Below are positions 52,563 to 61,708 of a DNA stretch of 64,000 nt, one piece after another. Below the pieces are notes generated by a model. It made no database searches. It was not told where the DNA came from and saw nothing but the letters and a program-made list of their open reading frames with translations. The position numbers and the translations under genes are program-made. Position 1 is the stretch's first letter; each line of letters opens with the position of its first letter. Source of the DNA: Microvirga sp. (lineage in GTDB: Bacteria; Pseudomonadota; Alphaproteobacteria; Rhizobiales; Beijerinckiaceae). The DNA lies in contig JAPSLB010000016.1 in assembly GCA_031181145.1 (NCBI GenBank), forward strand, positions 1-64,000. Reading direction: 5' to 3'.

Positions 52563-54347
52563 TCAGGAATTCGCCGCCCAGCTCGGCTCCAGATCGTCCG
52601 AGAGCTGCAGCCGGTGCAGGCGGGCATAGGTGCCCTTCTTGGCCATGAGCGCCTCGTGTGGCCCCATTTCGATGACGCGCCCCGCCTCCATCACCACGAT
52701 CTTGTCCGCATTGCGCACCGTCGAGAGGCGATGGGCGATGACAAGGGTCGTGCGGCCCTTCATGAGCTTGCCGATGGCGGCCTGCACCAGGCGCTCGGAT
52801 TCCGAATCGAGCGCGCTCGTGGCCTCGTCCAGCAGCAGGATCGGCGCGTTCTTCAGGAAGGCGCGGGCCAGGGACACGCGCTGGCGCTCGCCGCCCGAAA
52901 GCCGCCCGCCGCCGGGGCCGACCATGGTGTCGTAGCCTGCCGGCTGCCTCATGATGAAGTCGTGCGCCGCCGCGGCCTTGGCGGCTTCGACGATCTCCTC
53001 CTCCGAGGCGCCGGGTCGGCCGAAGGCGATGTTGGCGCGAATCGTGTCGTCGAAGAGCACCACGTCCTGGCTCACCACGGCGATAGACTGGCGCAGGCTC
53101 GCCAGCGTCACGTCGCGGATGTCCTGACCGTCGATGAGGATCGCGCCGCCGGTCACGTCGTAAAGGCGCGGCACGAGGGAGAGCAGGGTCGACTTGCCGG
53201 AGCCGGAGCGGCCCACGAGCGCCGTGGTGGCGCCCGCCTCCGCCACGAAGTCCACGTGGTCGACGGCCGCCGAGTCGCCGTTATAGGAGAAGGACAGGTC
53301 GGAGAAGCGGACCTCGCCGCCTCTCAGGGCGAGCGGCTTGGCATCGGGCTTGTCCTGGATCTGAGGCGCCTCGTCCATGACGGCGAAGGTTCGCTGCAGG
53401 GCGGCCGCCGCTTCCTGCACGATGGCGTTGAGGTTACCCAATGCCCGGATCGGCTGAGCCGCCAGGAGAAGCGCGCTGACGAAGCCGGTGAAGTCGCCGA
53501 CCGTGCTGCTGTTGGAGAGAATGCGCTGGCCGATCAGCACGAGCACCGCCGCCACTGCGGCGCCGCCGCCGACCTCGAGCAGCGGATCGAGGCGCCCGCG
53601 GGCATTAGCGCCCTTCATCCGGAGGCGGCGAATCTCGTCGAAGGTGCTGGCCGCCTTGTTCTTGAGGTAGCCCTCCAGCCGGTAGGTCTTGGCGAACCGG
53701 GTGCCGGCGAGGCTTTCCGTGATGAGCCCCGCCATCTGCCCGGTCTGCTCCTGGGTGGAGGTGGCGACGCGGCGCAGCTTGCGACCGATCTTCTCCACCG
53801 GATAGATGAAGAAGGGCATGGTGATGCCGGCCACGAGCGTCATCATCGGGTCGATCCAGACCATCGCGCCGACCAGCGCGATCACCGTGGAGATCTCGCG
53901 CAGGAACACGGTGGAGAGGCGGGTCAGCGCTTCCTTGATGAACATGAAGTCGGTCGTGAAGCGCTGGGTGAGCGCCGCCGGGCTCTCGCGTCCGATCTGG
54001 GCGAGGTCTGCCTCGATCATGTGGCCGTAGAGCCTGGTCTGCATGTCCGCCTCGATGCGCGTCACCACCCTGTTGGTGAGGATGGTGAGCGCGAGCAGGG
54101 AGAAGCCCTTCACGGACGTGACCGCGATCACGAAGAGCGGCGCGAGGTAGATCGCCGTGACGTCCTTCGTGTCGAAGGCATCGAAGGCCGCCTTGATGAG
54201 CACCGGGTAGAGCCCCGTCGCGCCCGAAACCAGGACGACGAACACGAGCACGGCCACCAGCGTCTTGGAATGCGGACGCATCCAGTCGCGCCAGAGGCGC
54301 TTGACCAGGGGAAGGGTATTGCCGCGGAGAGGGCTTTTGCGGGCCAT
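52563..54347 (-). CDS. msbA: ABC exporter, MsbA-like (transmembrane plus ATPase domains)
   Basis: A 594-residue half-transporter: six-helix type I exporter domain (about residues 20-320), then ATPase with Walker A GRSGSGKSTLL, signature LSGGERQRVSLARAFL, Walker B ILLLDEATSALD and H-loop AHRLSTVR. Length and lipid A context fit MsbA, the flippase for core-lipid A. Similar exporters carry other lipids or drugs, so the assignment leans on context. Confidence 0.88.
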   Translation of the reverse strand: MARKSPLRGNTLPLVKRLWRDWMRPHSKTLVAVLVFVVLVSGATGLYPVLIKAAFDAFDTKDVTAIYLAPLFVIAVTSVKGFSLLALTILTNRVVTRIEADMQTRLYGHMIEADLAQIGRESPAALTQRFTTDFMFIKEALTRLSTVFLREISTVIALVGAMVWIDPMMTLVAGITMPFFIYPVEKIGRKLRRVATSTQEQTGQMAGLITESLAGTRFAKTYRLEGYLKNKAASTFDEIRRLRMKGANARGRLDPLLEVGGGAAVAAVLVLIGQRILSNSSTVGDFTGFVSALLLAAQPIRALGNLNAIVQEAAAALQRTFAVMDEAPQIQDKPDAKPLALRGGEVRFSDLSFSYNGDSAAVDHVDFVAEAGATTALVGRSGSGKSTLLSLVPRLYDVTGGAILIDGQDIRDVTLASLRQSIAVVSQDVVLFDDTIRANIAFGRPGASEEEIVEAAKAAAAHDFIMRQPAGYDTMVGPGGGRLSGGERQRVSLARAFLKNAPILLLDEATSALDSESERLVQAAIGKLMKGRTTLVIAHRLSTVRNADKIVVMEAGRVIEMGPHEALMAKKGTYARLHRLQLSDDLEPSWAANS

Positions 54348-54520
54348 GGCAGTGCTTGGGACTCTTGTGATGACGCCCGCGAGTTAGCACGCGAAGCCCA
54401 TCACCGGCAAACCCTTCCGCCGTACCGGCGCTCCCTTGCCGCGCCCGCCGGGTTCGGCCTTGCTCTCGACAGCCCCGCCATTCTGTGGCTGAGTTCGTGC
54501 TTCTGGAGAGGACAAAAGCC

Positions 54521-55147
54521 GTGCCCTTCGAAACCTGGCTCGCCTTTACCGCAGCCGCCGCCGTGCTGCTCGTCATTCCGGGTCCGACCATTCTGCTGGT
54601 CGTGTCCTACGCGCTCGGACAGGGCTGGCGCACCGCCCTTCCCATGGCCGCCGGAGTCGCGCTCGGCGACTTTACGGCCATGACGCTGTCCCTGCTGGGC
54701 CTCGGGGCCCTGATGGCCGCCTCGGCGACGGTGTTCACGCTCCTCAAATGGGCGGGAGCCGCCTATCTCGTCTGGCTCGGCGTCAAGCTCTGGCGCGCGG
54801 GCGCAAGCCTCGATGTCGCACCCCGCAAGGATGCGGCCTCGTCCCTCAGAATGCTCGGTCACGCCTGGCTCGTGACAGCCCTCAATCCGAAGAGCCTCGT
54901 GTTCTTCGTGGCCTTCCTGCCGCAGTTCATCGACCCGAAGCTCGCCTTCCTGCCGCAGGTGAGCCTGTGCGCCGCAACCTTCCTGATCCTGGCCTTTGCG
55001 AATGCCTTCGCCTACGCGCTCGTCGCCGCCAGGGCGAGACGGGCCGTACGCGATCCGCGCACCATCGGCCTCGTCAACAAGGCCGGCGGCAGCCTGCTGA
55101 TCGGCGCCGGCTTCGCCACCGCCGTCTTGAAGGCGGGACAACCCTAA
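54521..55147 (+). CDS. LysE/RhtB-family transporter
   Basis: A 208-residue membrane protein with six hydrophobic segments: VLLVIPGPTILLVVSYALGQG, AGAAYLVWLGVKLWRAG and ALNPKSLVFFVAFLPQFIDP, the LysE signature. GTG at 54521 (MPFETWLAF...) follows GGAGAGGACAAAAGCC and is preferred to an ATG 12 codons upstream. Second LysE-type gene of the window; not closely similar to the first. Confidence 0.92.
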   Translation: MPFETWLAFTAAAAVLLVIPGPTILLVVSYALGQGWRTALPMAAGVALGDFTAMTLSLLGLGALMAASATVFTLLKWAGAAYLVWLGVKLWRAGASLDVAPRKDAASSLRMLGHAWLVTALNPKSLVFFVAFLPQFIDPKLAFLPQVSLCAATFLILAFANAFAYALVAARARRAVRDPRTIGLVNKAGGSLLIGAGFATAVLKAGQP

Positions 55148-55156
55148 AGCGCAGCC

Positions 55157-57553
55157 TCACACCGCCCGCAGGTACCGCATGGGCCTGCCGGGCGCGATCA
55201 TCCCGGCGGCGGCGATGATGCCCTGCGCGTCGATGCCGAAATGGCGGTAGAGCTCCTTGATCGTGCCTGTCTGGCCGAAATGCTCCACGCCGAGCGAGCG
55301 GGTGCGATGCCCCATGACGGAGCCCATCCAGGCGAGCGCCGCCGGATGCCCGTCGATCACCGTCACCAGACCGCAATGGGGCGGCACATCGGCGAGAAGC
55401 CGCTCCACGTGCGACCTCGCATGGACGAGGCCGCGCTCGCGGGCGCGCTGCGCCGCCGTCCAGCCCGCATTGAGCCGGTCCGCCGAGGTGATGGCGAGCA
55501 ACCCGATATCGCGCCGATCCTCGGCCATGAGACCGACCGCTTGAATCGCCTCCGGCGCGACCGCACCCGTATAGGCCACCACCACCTGGGCGTTCGGCCC
55601 CGGCTTCCTGAGCCAATAGGCGCCGGCCATGATGTCGTCGGCCAGGGCCTGCGTCATCTCGCGCCGCGGCTGCTCGAGGCTGCGGGTGGACAGGCGCAGG
55701 TAAACCGAGCCACCGGTCTCGTCGCGCAGCCACGTGGTCTCGTTCGGCTCGCTCTCTCCGTTGCGCTGCATGTAATCGAAGGCCCAGCGCATGATGACGG
55801 CGAGCTCATCGACGAAGGCAGGTTCGAAGGAGGCCAGGCCGTCCTGCGCCATGCCCACGAGCGGCGTGCCGATGGATTGATGCGCGCCGCCCTCCGGCGC
55901 CAGCGTCACTCCCGAGGGCGTCGCCACCAGCATGAAGCGGGCATCCTGGTAGCAGGCGTAGTTCAGCGCGTCCGCGCCGCGATAGATGAACGGATCGTAG
56001 AGCGTGCCGATGGGCAGGACGCGCTCGCCGAAAAGCGAATGCGAGAGGCCCAAAGCGGAGAGCAGGATGAAGAGATTCATCTCCGCGATGCCGAGCTCGA
56101 GATGCTGGCCCTTCGGTGAGAATTCCCAGTTGTAGGTCGAGGGAATCCGCTCCTTCTTGAACGTGTCGGCCAGGCTGTTGCGCGCGAAGAGCCCGCGCCG
56201 GTTCACCCAGGCGCCGAGATTGGTCGAGACCGTCACGTCCGGCGCGGTGGTGACGATGCGGTCGGCGAGCGCGTGATCGGACCGCGCCAGCTCGTTGAGG
56301 ATGAGCCCGAAGCCCTGCTGCGTCGACATGGACGGGCTGGCCGGGAACGAGAGCTTGTCCGGCACCGGCACCTGCGGGGAGGAATAACGCCGCCGCCCCT
56401 TCTGCATGAAGGGCGCCCTCTTGAGAAAATCCTCGAGTTCGGCCTGCGGGACCCTCACACCTTCGAACTTGTCCCATTCGTGGCCCGGGCGCACGCCCTG
56501 GGCCGCGCGCCAGGCGTCCATCTGAGCAGGGGTCATCAGGCCCGAATGATTGTCCTTGTGCCCGGCGAGCGGCAGGCCGAAGCCCTTGATGGTATAGGCG
56601 ATGAAGCACACCGGCCGGTCGTGCTTCCTTGCCTCCTCGAAGGCATCCAGCAGGCTCGGCAGGTCGTGCCCGCCGAGATTGGACATGAGACGCGCCAGTT
56701 CCTCGTCCGAGCGCTTCTCGATGAGACGGGTGACGGGGCCCTGGTCGCCGAGATCGTCGAGGAGGCGCCTGCGCCACGCGGCACCGCCCTGGAAGGTCAG
56801 CGCGGAATAGAGCTGATTGGGGCAGGAGTCGATCCAGTTCTTGAGCCTGTCGCCGCCGGGCTCCGTGAAGGCTTCGCGCATCAGCGACCCGTATTTGAGG
56901 ATCACCACTTCCCAGCCGAAATTGCGGAACAGCGCCTCGAAGCGCTCCCACAATCCTTCGCGGATCACCGCGTCCAGGCTCTGGCGGTTGTAGTCGACGA
57001 TCCACCACGTGTTGCGCACGCCGTGCTTCCAGCCTTCGAGCAGCGCCTCGAAGATGTTGCCCTCGTCCATCTCCGCATCGCCCACGAGCGAGATCATGCG
57101 ACCTTCGGGCCTGTCCTTCGCCCAGCCGTGGGCTTTCACGTAATCCTGCACGAGGCTCGCGAAGAGCGTCTGCGCGACGCCTAAACCCACCGAGCCCGTG
57201 GAGAAATCCACGTCATCACCGTCCTTGGTGCGGGAGGGATAGGACTGCGCGCCCTTGTAGCCGCGGAAGTTCTCGAGCTTCTCGCGGGCCTGGTTCCCGA
57301 AGAGATACTGGATTGCGTGGAAGATGGGACTCGCATGGGGCTTGACCGCCACCCGGTCCTCGGGCCTCAAGCTCGAGAAATAGAGCGCCGTCAGGATCGT
57401 GGAGAGGGAGGCCGAGGACGCCTGGTGCCCGCCGATCTTCAACCCGTCCTCGTTGGGGCGCAGGTGATTGGCGTTGTGGATCGTCCAGGTCGAAAGCCAG
57501 AGCACCTTGCGCTCGAGCTCGGACAGACAGGCAAGATGCCGCGCGTCGGCCAT
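55157..57553 (-). CDS. AceE-like transketolase / pyruvate dehydrogenase E1 homologue
   Basis: A 798-residue thiamine-diphosphate enzyme of the homodimeric E1 type. HNANHLRPNEDGLKIGGHQASSAS, NFRGYKGAQSYPSR, the ThDP motif GDAEMDEGN...DYN, PYR domain, and a transketolase C-terminal domain ending PGRPMRYLRAV. Shorter than E. coli AceE (about 890) and not next to E2 or E3 genes, whereas alphaproteobacteria usually have an E1 alpha/beta complex. Substrate and partners are therefore unknown; a stand-alone transketolase or decarboxylase is possible. Confidence 0.85.
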   Translation of the reverse strand: MADARHLACLSELERKVLWLSTWTIHNANHLRPNEDGLKIGGHQASSASLSTILTALYFSSLRPEDRVAVKPHASPIFHAIQYLFGNQAREKLENFRGYKGAQSYPSRTKDGDDVDFSTGSVGLGVAQTLFASLVQDYVKAHGWAKDRPEGRMISLVGDAEMDEGNIFEALLEGWKHGVRNTWWIVDYNRQSLDAVIREGLWERFEALFRNFGWEVVILKYGSLMREAFTEPGGDRLKNWIDSCPNQLYSALTFQGGAAWRRRLLDDLGDQGPVTRLIEKRSDEELARLMSNLGGHDLPSLLDAFEEARKHDRPVCFIAYTIKGFGLPLAGHKDNHSGLMTPAQMDAWRAAQGVRPGHEWDKFEGVRVPQAELEDFLKRAPFMQKGRRRYSSPQVPVPDKLSFPASPSMSTQQGFGLILNELARSDHALADRIVTTAPDVTVSTNLGAWVNRRGLFARNSLADTFKKERIPSTYNWEFSPKGQHLELGIAEMNLFILLSALGLSHSLFGERVLPIGTLYDPFIYRGADALNYACYQDARFMLVATPSGVTLAPEGGAHQSIGTPLVGMAQDGLASFEPAFVDELAVIMRWAFDYMQRNGESEPNETTWLRDETGGSVYLRLSTRSLEQPRREMTQALADDIMAGAYWLRKPGPNAQVVVAYTGAVAPEAIQAVGLMAEDRRDIGLLAITSADRLNAGWTAAQRARERGLVHARSHVERLLADVPPHCGLVTVIDGHPAALAWMGSVMGHRTRSLGVEHFGQTGTIKELYRHFGIDAQGIIAAAGMIAPGRPMRYLRAV

Positions 57554-57684
57554 GAAATCCTCCTGGGCGATGCCCTCATTCTAGGACCCTGTCTCAAGCC
57601 TTTCGAGGCTGGCCAGGGCCGCTTCCGGTTTTTTCGCCGTGCAAGTGTTAGCAGAGGGCATTTGCGCATGCCAACGGATCGGCC

Positions 57685-58848
57685 TCATGCGTCCTCCGAG
57701 TCCTCTTCCGCGAAATCCCCGCTCAGCCGAAGGCCGTCGATCCAGGTTTCGCCCTTGCGCTTGACGACCCGCCGAGGCGAGACGCCGCCATGGCGCGCGA
57801 TCGCTTCGGCCAGAGGCTCAGAATGGGTCACGAGCCAGACCTGCGTGCGCTTCGAAGCCGCCACAATCATGCGCGCAAGCGGTTCGAGGAGATCCGGGTG
57901 CAGGCTCGTCTCCGGCTCGTTCAATGCGATGAAGGGCGCAAGCCGGTAGGAAAGCAGCGCCCCGGCGAGCGCCAGGAAGTGGAGCGTGCCGTCCGACAGC
58001 TCGGAAGGCTGGAAGACGCGCTTGGGATAATCGGGAAAGATCACCCCGAAGTCAGCGAAACGGTCAGGCTCGGGAATGACGAGCCGTGCACCCGGAAACG
58101 CATCGTCAAAGGCCTGGTCGAGTTCAAGAGTGTCTTCACGGATATGGGCAAGCGTGGCGAAGACTGCTGCCAAGTTCGACCCGTCCGAGGCGAGCGTCGG
58201 AGAGGTCACCGCGAGGCAGGGGCGGCGGAGAGAGGATCCGGCATCGGTGCGGAAATCGTGGAAGAACCTCCATTCCAGCATGGTGCGGCGGGCCAGATGG
58301 AGATCCGGAAACGCGGCAGCGTCCTGCAGAGAGTTCAATGCTGTCTCCGAGGGAAGGATCTCGCTTCCCAAAGGACGCTTCAGCCCTTCCTCATCGAGGC
58401 AATGACCGCGCGGACCTTGGCGATCGAGAAGTCTTTTCGCACGCTGGCGCGCCTCGTAGACGAGTGTCTCCGCTTTGATTTGCGGCTCCAGCCTGAAACC
58501 TGCACCGAGAACCGTGCCGCCGGCCGCCTGAACCAGACCTGTCTCGATCGTGTAATCGAGATTGTAGTCGCCGCCGGCTCCCGCGGACAGACGAACGCCC
58601 AGCTTGACCCGGACGGGCTCCTTGGCACCGCGCTGGCCCGCCCAATAGACGGAATCGAAGCCACCTTCCGCCGCGAGATCGTGGGTGAACGTGCCTGCGG
58701 CCGCCGATTGCAGAAGCTGGAGCGAGCGGTAGAGATTTGTCTTCCCCGTCCCGTTCGCGCCCACGAAGACGGATAGGGGCTCGACGGGGAAGCGGATATG
58801 CCGAAGAGAGCGGTATCCTGCGGCAAAGACTTCTTTGATGACGAGCAT
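57685..58848 (-). CDS. AAA family ATPase (RecF/SMC-like, COG4637-type)
   Basis: A 387-residue ABC-class ATPase with Walker A FVGANGTGKTNLYRSLQLL right after MLVIKEVFAAGYRSLRHIRF, signature-like FQPSELSDGTLHFLALAGAL, Walker B FIALNEPETSLHPDLL and a VTHSEPLA switch. Family members are usually called predicted ATPases and have unknown roles; no nuclease or toxin partner lies beside it. Starts up to 66 bp upstream (58890, 58884) are possible. Confidence 0.85.
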   Translation of the reverse strand: MLVIKEVFAAGYRSLRHIRFPVEPLSVFVGANGTGKTNLYRSLQLLQSAAAGTFTHDLAAEGGFDSVYWAGQRGAKEPVRVKLGVRLSAGAGGDYNLDYTIETGLVQAAGGTVLGAGFRLEPQIKAETLVYEARQRAKRLLDRQGPRGHCLDEEGLKRPLGSEILPSETALNSLQDAAAFPDLHLARRTMLEWRFFHDFRTDAGSSLRRPCLAVTSPTLASDGSNLAAVFATLAHIREDTLELDQAFDDAFPGARLVIPEPDRFADFGVIFPDYPKRVFQPSELSDGTLHFLALAGALLSYRLAPFIALNEPETSLHPDLLEPLARMIVAASKRTQVWLVTHSEPLAEAIARHGGVSPRRVVKRKGETWIDGLRLSGDFAEEDSEDA

Positions 58849-58918
58849 GGGCTGGACGATTTGGACAGGCCGGGATTGGGCCATGACCATACCCGCTCCG
58901 GACGCGGGCCGCAAAAAC

Positions 58919-58942
58919 GAAAAGCCCGCCTTGGCGGCGGGC
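58919..58942 (-). terminator. Intrinsic terminator of the tRNA-Gly gene
   Basis: On the minus strand GCCCGCC and GGCGGGC form a 7-bp stem with a five-base loop (58924-58942) followed by TTTTCGTTTTT, 30 bp beyond the tRNA 3' end. Confidence 0.85.
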
Positions 58943-58972
58943 CTTCGTAAGTCTCTCAGAAACCGAGAGATT

Positions 58973-59047
58973 TGGAGCGGGCGAAGGGATTCGAACCCTC
59001 GACCCCAACCTTGGCAAGGTTGTGCTCTACCCCTGAGCTACACCCGC
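58973..59047 (-). tRNA. tRNA-Gly (anticodon GCC)
   Basis: Minus strand: acceptor GCGGGTG paired with CGCCCGC, D arm GCTCAGGGGTAGAGC, anticodon loop TTGCCAA with GCC, T arm GAGGGTTCGAATCCCTT, discriminator T and encoded CCA. Cloverleaf complete, 75 nt with CCA. Confidence 0.97.
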
Positions 59048-59209
59048 GCTCCGCGATGCGCAAGGCATCGTTGCGAGGCCGCTGATTTGCCCCAAAACAA
59101 TTCAATTGGCAAGGGGTTTCCGCCAATCTTTTTGACGTGGCGCTTGAGCCCGCCCGGCAGGGCCGTTAGAAGCCGGGGACACATCGGCGTTTCAAGAAGG
59201 TTCCCCCCC

Positions 59210-59737
59210 TTGGCCCACCTCTCCCCCAAAGAGCTCCTGGAGCGCCTGGATGCCCTGGGCATCCGGTCCGAAACGATCGAGCACGAGCCCGTCTTCACTG
59301 TAGCCGAATCGAAGCCCATCAAGGCGAAGATCCCGGGTGCGCATTCCAAGAACCTGTTCGTGAAGGACAAGAAGGGGCGCTTCTTCCTGATCTCCGCCAA
59401 GGATGAAACGCCCATCGACCTCAAGCGCACTCATGAGGCCATCGGGGCGTCCGGCCGCCTCTCCTTCGGGTCCGCCGAGCAGCTGCGTGCGATGCTCGGC
59501 GTGGAGCCGGGCTCGGTCACGGCCTTTGCGGTGGCGAACGACACGGAAGGCAAGGTGACCATGGTGCTCGACGCCAACCTGATGGAACACGAGCGGGTGA
59601 ATTTTCACCCCCTGGTGAATTCCATGACCACCGGCGTGTCGCGGGAGGACCTGGTGACGTTTCTGCGCTCCACCGGCCACGATCCGCTGATCCTGAAGCT
59701 GCCGGAACCGCCTGCGGAATTGCCAGACAACGGTTAA
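59210..59737 (+). CDS. YbaK/ProXp-type prolyl-tRNA editing protein (deacylase)
   Basis: A 175-residue editing-domain protein: HLSPKELLERLDALGI, ETIEHEPVFTVAES, IPGAHSKNLFVKDKKGRFFLIS with the catalytic-site Lys, GRLSFGSAEQLRAMLGVEPGSVTAFAV. This is the INS-like family hydrolysing Ala-tRNA(Pro) or similar (ProXp-ala/PrdX), which clears mischarged tRNA(Pro). TTG at 59210 has AAGAAGG 8 bases upstream; no ATG in a suitable place. Confidence 0.92.
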   Translation: MAHLSPKELLERLDALGIRSETIEHEPVFTVAESKPIKAKIPGAHSKNLFVKDKKGRFFLISAKDETPIDLKRTHEAIGASGRLSFGSAEQLRAMLGVEPGSVTAFAVANDTEGKVTMVLDANLMEHERVNFHPLVNSMTTGVSREDLVTFLRSTGHDPLILKLPEPPAELPDNG

Positions 59738-59787
59738 GCTCCCATTTAGGGAAAAACCTTCCTCCCACGATCACCCTCGAGGATCGC

Positions 59788-60693
59788 ATGTTGACCGATA
59801 ACCCCTCCCCCGGAATGCCGTCCGACGATCTCGTGAAGGACACCACCACCGCCGATTTCCGCCAGGACGTTCTGGCCGAATCCATGAACCAGCCGGTTCT
59901 GGTCGATTTCTGGGCCCCCTGGTGCGGCCCCTGCAAGCAGCTCACCCCCGTCCTGGAGAAAGTGGTGCGCGCAGCGGGCGGCAAGGTGAAACTCGTGAAG
60001 ATGAACATCGACGAGCATCCGCAGATCGCGGGCCAGCTCGGCGTGCAGTCGATTCCCGCCGTCTTCGCGTTCCAGCGGGGGCAGCCGGTGGACGGTTTCA
60101 TGGGCGCTCTGCCGGAGAGCCAGCTGAAGGGCTTCATCGAGCGCCTCGTCGGCCCCCTGGGCCCTGGCGCGACCGAGGAGCTGCTCGCGCAGGCGGATCA
60201 GCTCGTCGCCGCCGGCGACGTGGGAGGCGCAGCCGAACTCTACGCGGCCGTTCTCTCCCAGGAGCCCGAGAATACCGCGGCGATCGCCGCACTGGTGAAG
60301 CTCCACGTGGAGGTGGGCGATCTCGAGGGAGCGAAGCGCTTCCTCGCCATGGCGCCCGCCGCCAAGGCCAACGACCCGGCGATCGCCGGCGCGCGCGCGG
60401 CCCTGGAACTCGCCGAGCAGGCAGGCTCGCTCGGCGATACGGCCGAGCTTCAGCGCAGGATCGATGCCGATCCGCTCGATCATCAGGCACGGTTCGATCT
60501 GGCGATCGCCCTCAACGCTCGCGGAAAGCGCGAGGAAGCGGTCAATCACCTCCTTGAAATCGTTCGCCGCGACCGCAATTGGAACGACGATGGCGCGCGC
60601 AAGCAGCTCGTCCAGTTCTTCGAGGCCTGGGGTCCGATGGACGAGATGACCATCGCGGGACGGCGGAAGCTTTCCTCGCTCCTGTTTGCCTGA
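59788..60693 (+). CDS. cnoX: thioredoxin-TPR protein, CnoX/YbbN-like co-chaperone
   Basis: A 301-residue protein: thioredoxin domain (about 25-135) with WCGPCK at residues 45-50, and a C-terminal tetratricopeptide-like helical domain (AAELYAAVLSQEPENTAAIAALVKLHVE, RIDADPLDHQARFDLAIALNARGKREEAVNHL). This matches CnoX, a chaperedoxin handing oxidised proteins to GroEL or DnaK. It keeps both Cys of the active site, unlike E. coli CnoX (SxxC). Upstream of a Lon-N-domain gene, a usual pairing in alphaproteobacteria. Confidence 0.93.
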   Translation: MLTDNPSPGMPSDDLVKDTTTADFRQDVLAESMNQPVLVDFWAPWCGPCKQLTPVLEKVVRAAGGKVKLVKMNIDEHPQIAGQLGVQSIPAVFAFQRGQPVDGFMGALPESQLKGFIERLVGPLGPGATEELLAQADQLVAAGDVGGAAELYAAVLSQEPENTAAIAALVKLHVEVGDLEGAKRFLAMAPAAKANDPAIAGARAALELAEQAGSLGDTAELQRRIDADPLDHQARFDLAIALNARGKREEAVNHLLEIVRRDRNWNDDGARKQLVQFFEAWGPMDEMTIAGRRKLSSLLFA

Positions 60694-60724
60694 CGCCTCT
60701 CGACGTCAACAGGGAGAGATCGGC

Positions 60725-61396
60725 ATGGGGATGAACGCGGTATACCGGGGGCCGGAAGATTGCCCATCGGTCATCCCGATCTTTCCCCTGCCCGGCGCGC
60801 TGCTGCTGCCACGGGGGCAGATGCCGCTCAACATCTTCGAGCCGCGCTATATTTCCATGGTGGACGAGGCGCTCAAGACCGACCGCGTCGTCGGCATGAT
60901 CCAGCCGGATGCGGACAGCGATCCCCATTCCATCATCCCGAAACTCTATTCCGTCGGCTGCGCCGGCCGCATCACGCAATTCGCCGAGACGGGCGACGGG
61001 CGCTATCTCATCACCCTTATCGGAATCGCGCGTTTCCGCGTGGAGGAGGAGCTGCCGCCCATCGATCTCTTCCGCCGTTGCCGTGTGAGCTTCGAGCCTT
61101 ACGCGAACGACTTCACCGCCCGCGCGGGCGAGAACGAAGTGAACCGGGAAGGCGTCGTGAAGGCGTTGCGCGACTTCGTCGACGCGGCCCATGTGAAGGT
61201 GGATTGGCGTGGCATCGAGGAAGCGCCCAACGAGGCGCTGGTGAACGCATTGTGCATGATGAGTCCCTTCGGCGTACGTGAGAAGCAGGCGCTCCTCGAA
61301 GCGCCGAATCTGAAGACCCGGGCGGAAGTACTCATCGCGCTCACCGAGATCGAGCTCGCCCGCGGCGGCGTCAGCTCCGACTCGACGCTGCAATAG
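60725..61396 (+). CDS. Lon N-terminal (substrate-binding) domain protein
   Basis: A 223-residue stand-alone Lon N-domain: [65 protein letters not shown]. No ATPase or peptidase domain follows. Such proteins may recognise unfolded substrates. ATG at 60725 follows GGGAGAGATCGGC. Next in line with cnoX and the Trm112 gene, probably one operon. Confidence 0.92.
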   Translation: MGMNAVYRGPEDCPSVIPIFPLPGALLLPRGQMPLNIFEPRYISMVDEALKTDRVVGMIQPDADSDPHSIIPKLYSVGCAGRITQFAETGDGRYLITLIGIARFRVEEELPPIDLFRRCRVSFEPYANDFTARAGENEVNREGVVKALRDFVDAAHVKVDWRGIEEAPNEALVNALCMMSPFGVREKQALLEAPNLKTRAEVLIALTEIELARGGVSSDSTLQ

Positions 61397-61404
61397 GATT
61401 GGAC

Positions 61405-61635
61405 ATGTCTGCGGAAACGAACGCTTCACAACAGCCCGATGCTCTCCAGCCCGTCGAGGCGACCCGCATCGACCCGAAACTCCTCGAACTCCTCGTCTGT
61501 CCGCTCACCAAGGAAACCCTGGAATACGACGCCGCGCGCCAGGAGCTCATCAGCCGCCGTGCGAAGCTCGCCTATCCGATCCGCGACGGAATCCCGATCA
61601 TGCTGCCGGAAGAGGCGCGGCAACTGACGGAGTGA
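61405..61635 (+). CDS. Trm112 family protein
   Basis: A 76-residue protein with [20 protein letters not shown], the Trm112/YcaR fold, and [11 protein letters not shown]. In eukaryotes Trm112 activates methyltransferases; bacterial roles are little known. The second zinc-binding Cys pair is missing, as in most bacterial members. Starts 8 bp after the Lon-N gene. Confidence 0.92.
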   Translation: MSAETNASQQPDALQPVEATRIDPKLLELLVCPLTKETLEYDAARQELISRRAKLAYPIRDGIPIMLPEEARQLTE

Positions 61636-61660
61636 GAGACGGCTCGTCCCGAAACCACCC

Positions 61661-61694
61661 GTCATGGCTAGGCCTGCCCCGGCCATCCCTTTGG
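61661..61694. repeat. Intergenic palindrome fragment
   Basis: GTCATGGCTAGGCCTGCCCCGGCCATCC, an imperfect copy of the GGCCGGG..CCCGGCC module, between convergent genes. Confidence 0.45.
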
Positions 61695-61708
61695 AAAGAG
61701 CGATGCGA

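Noticed and set aside
52536..54683. Plus-strand open frame of about 715 codons opposite the MsbA-like gene
   Set aside because: Same type of antisense frame without motifs.
57685..58848. AAA ATPase as part of a two-gene phage-defence system
   Set aside because: No TOPRIM nuclease, HNH or toxin-like partner is adjacent, and its neighbours are a transketolase-like gene and a tRNA.
58973..59047. tRNA-Gly as integration site of a mobile island
   Set aside because: No integrase and no repeated tRNA 3' end were seen; neighbours are ordinary chromosomal genes.
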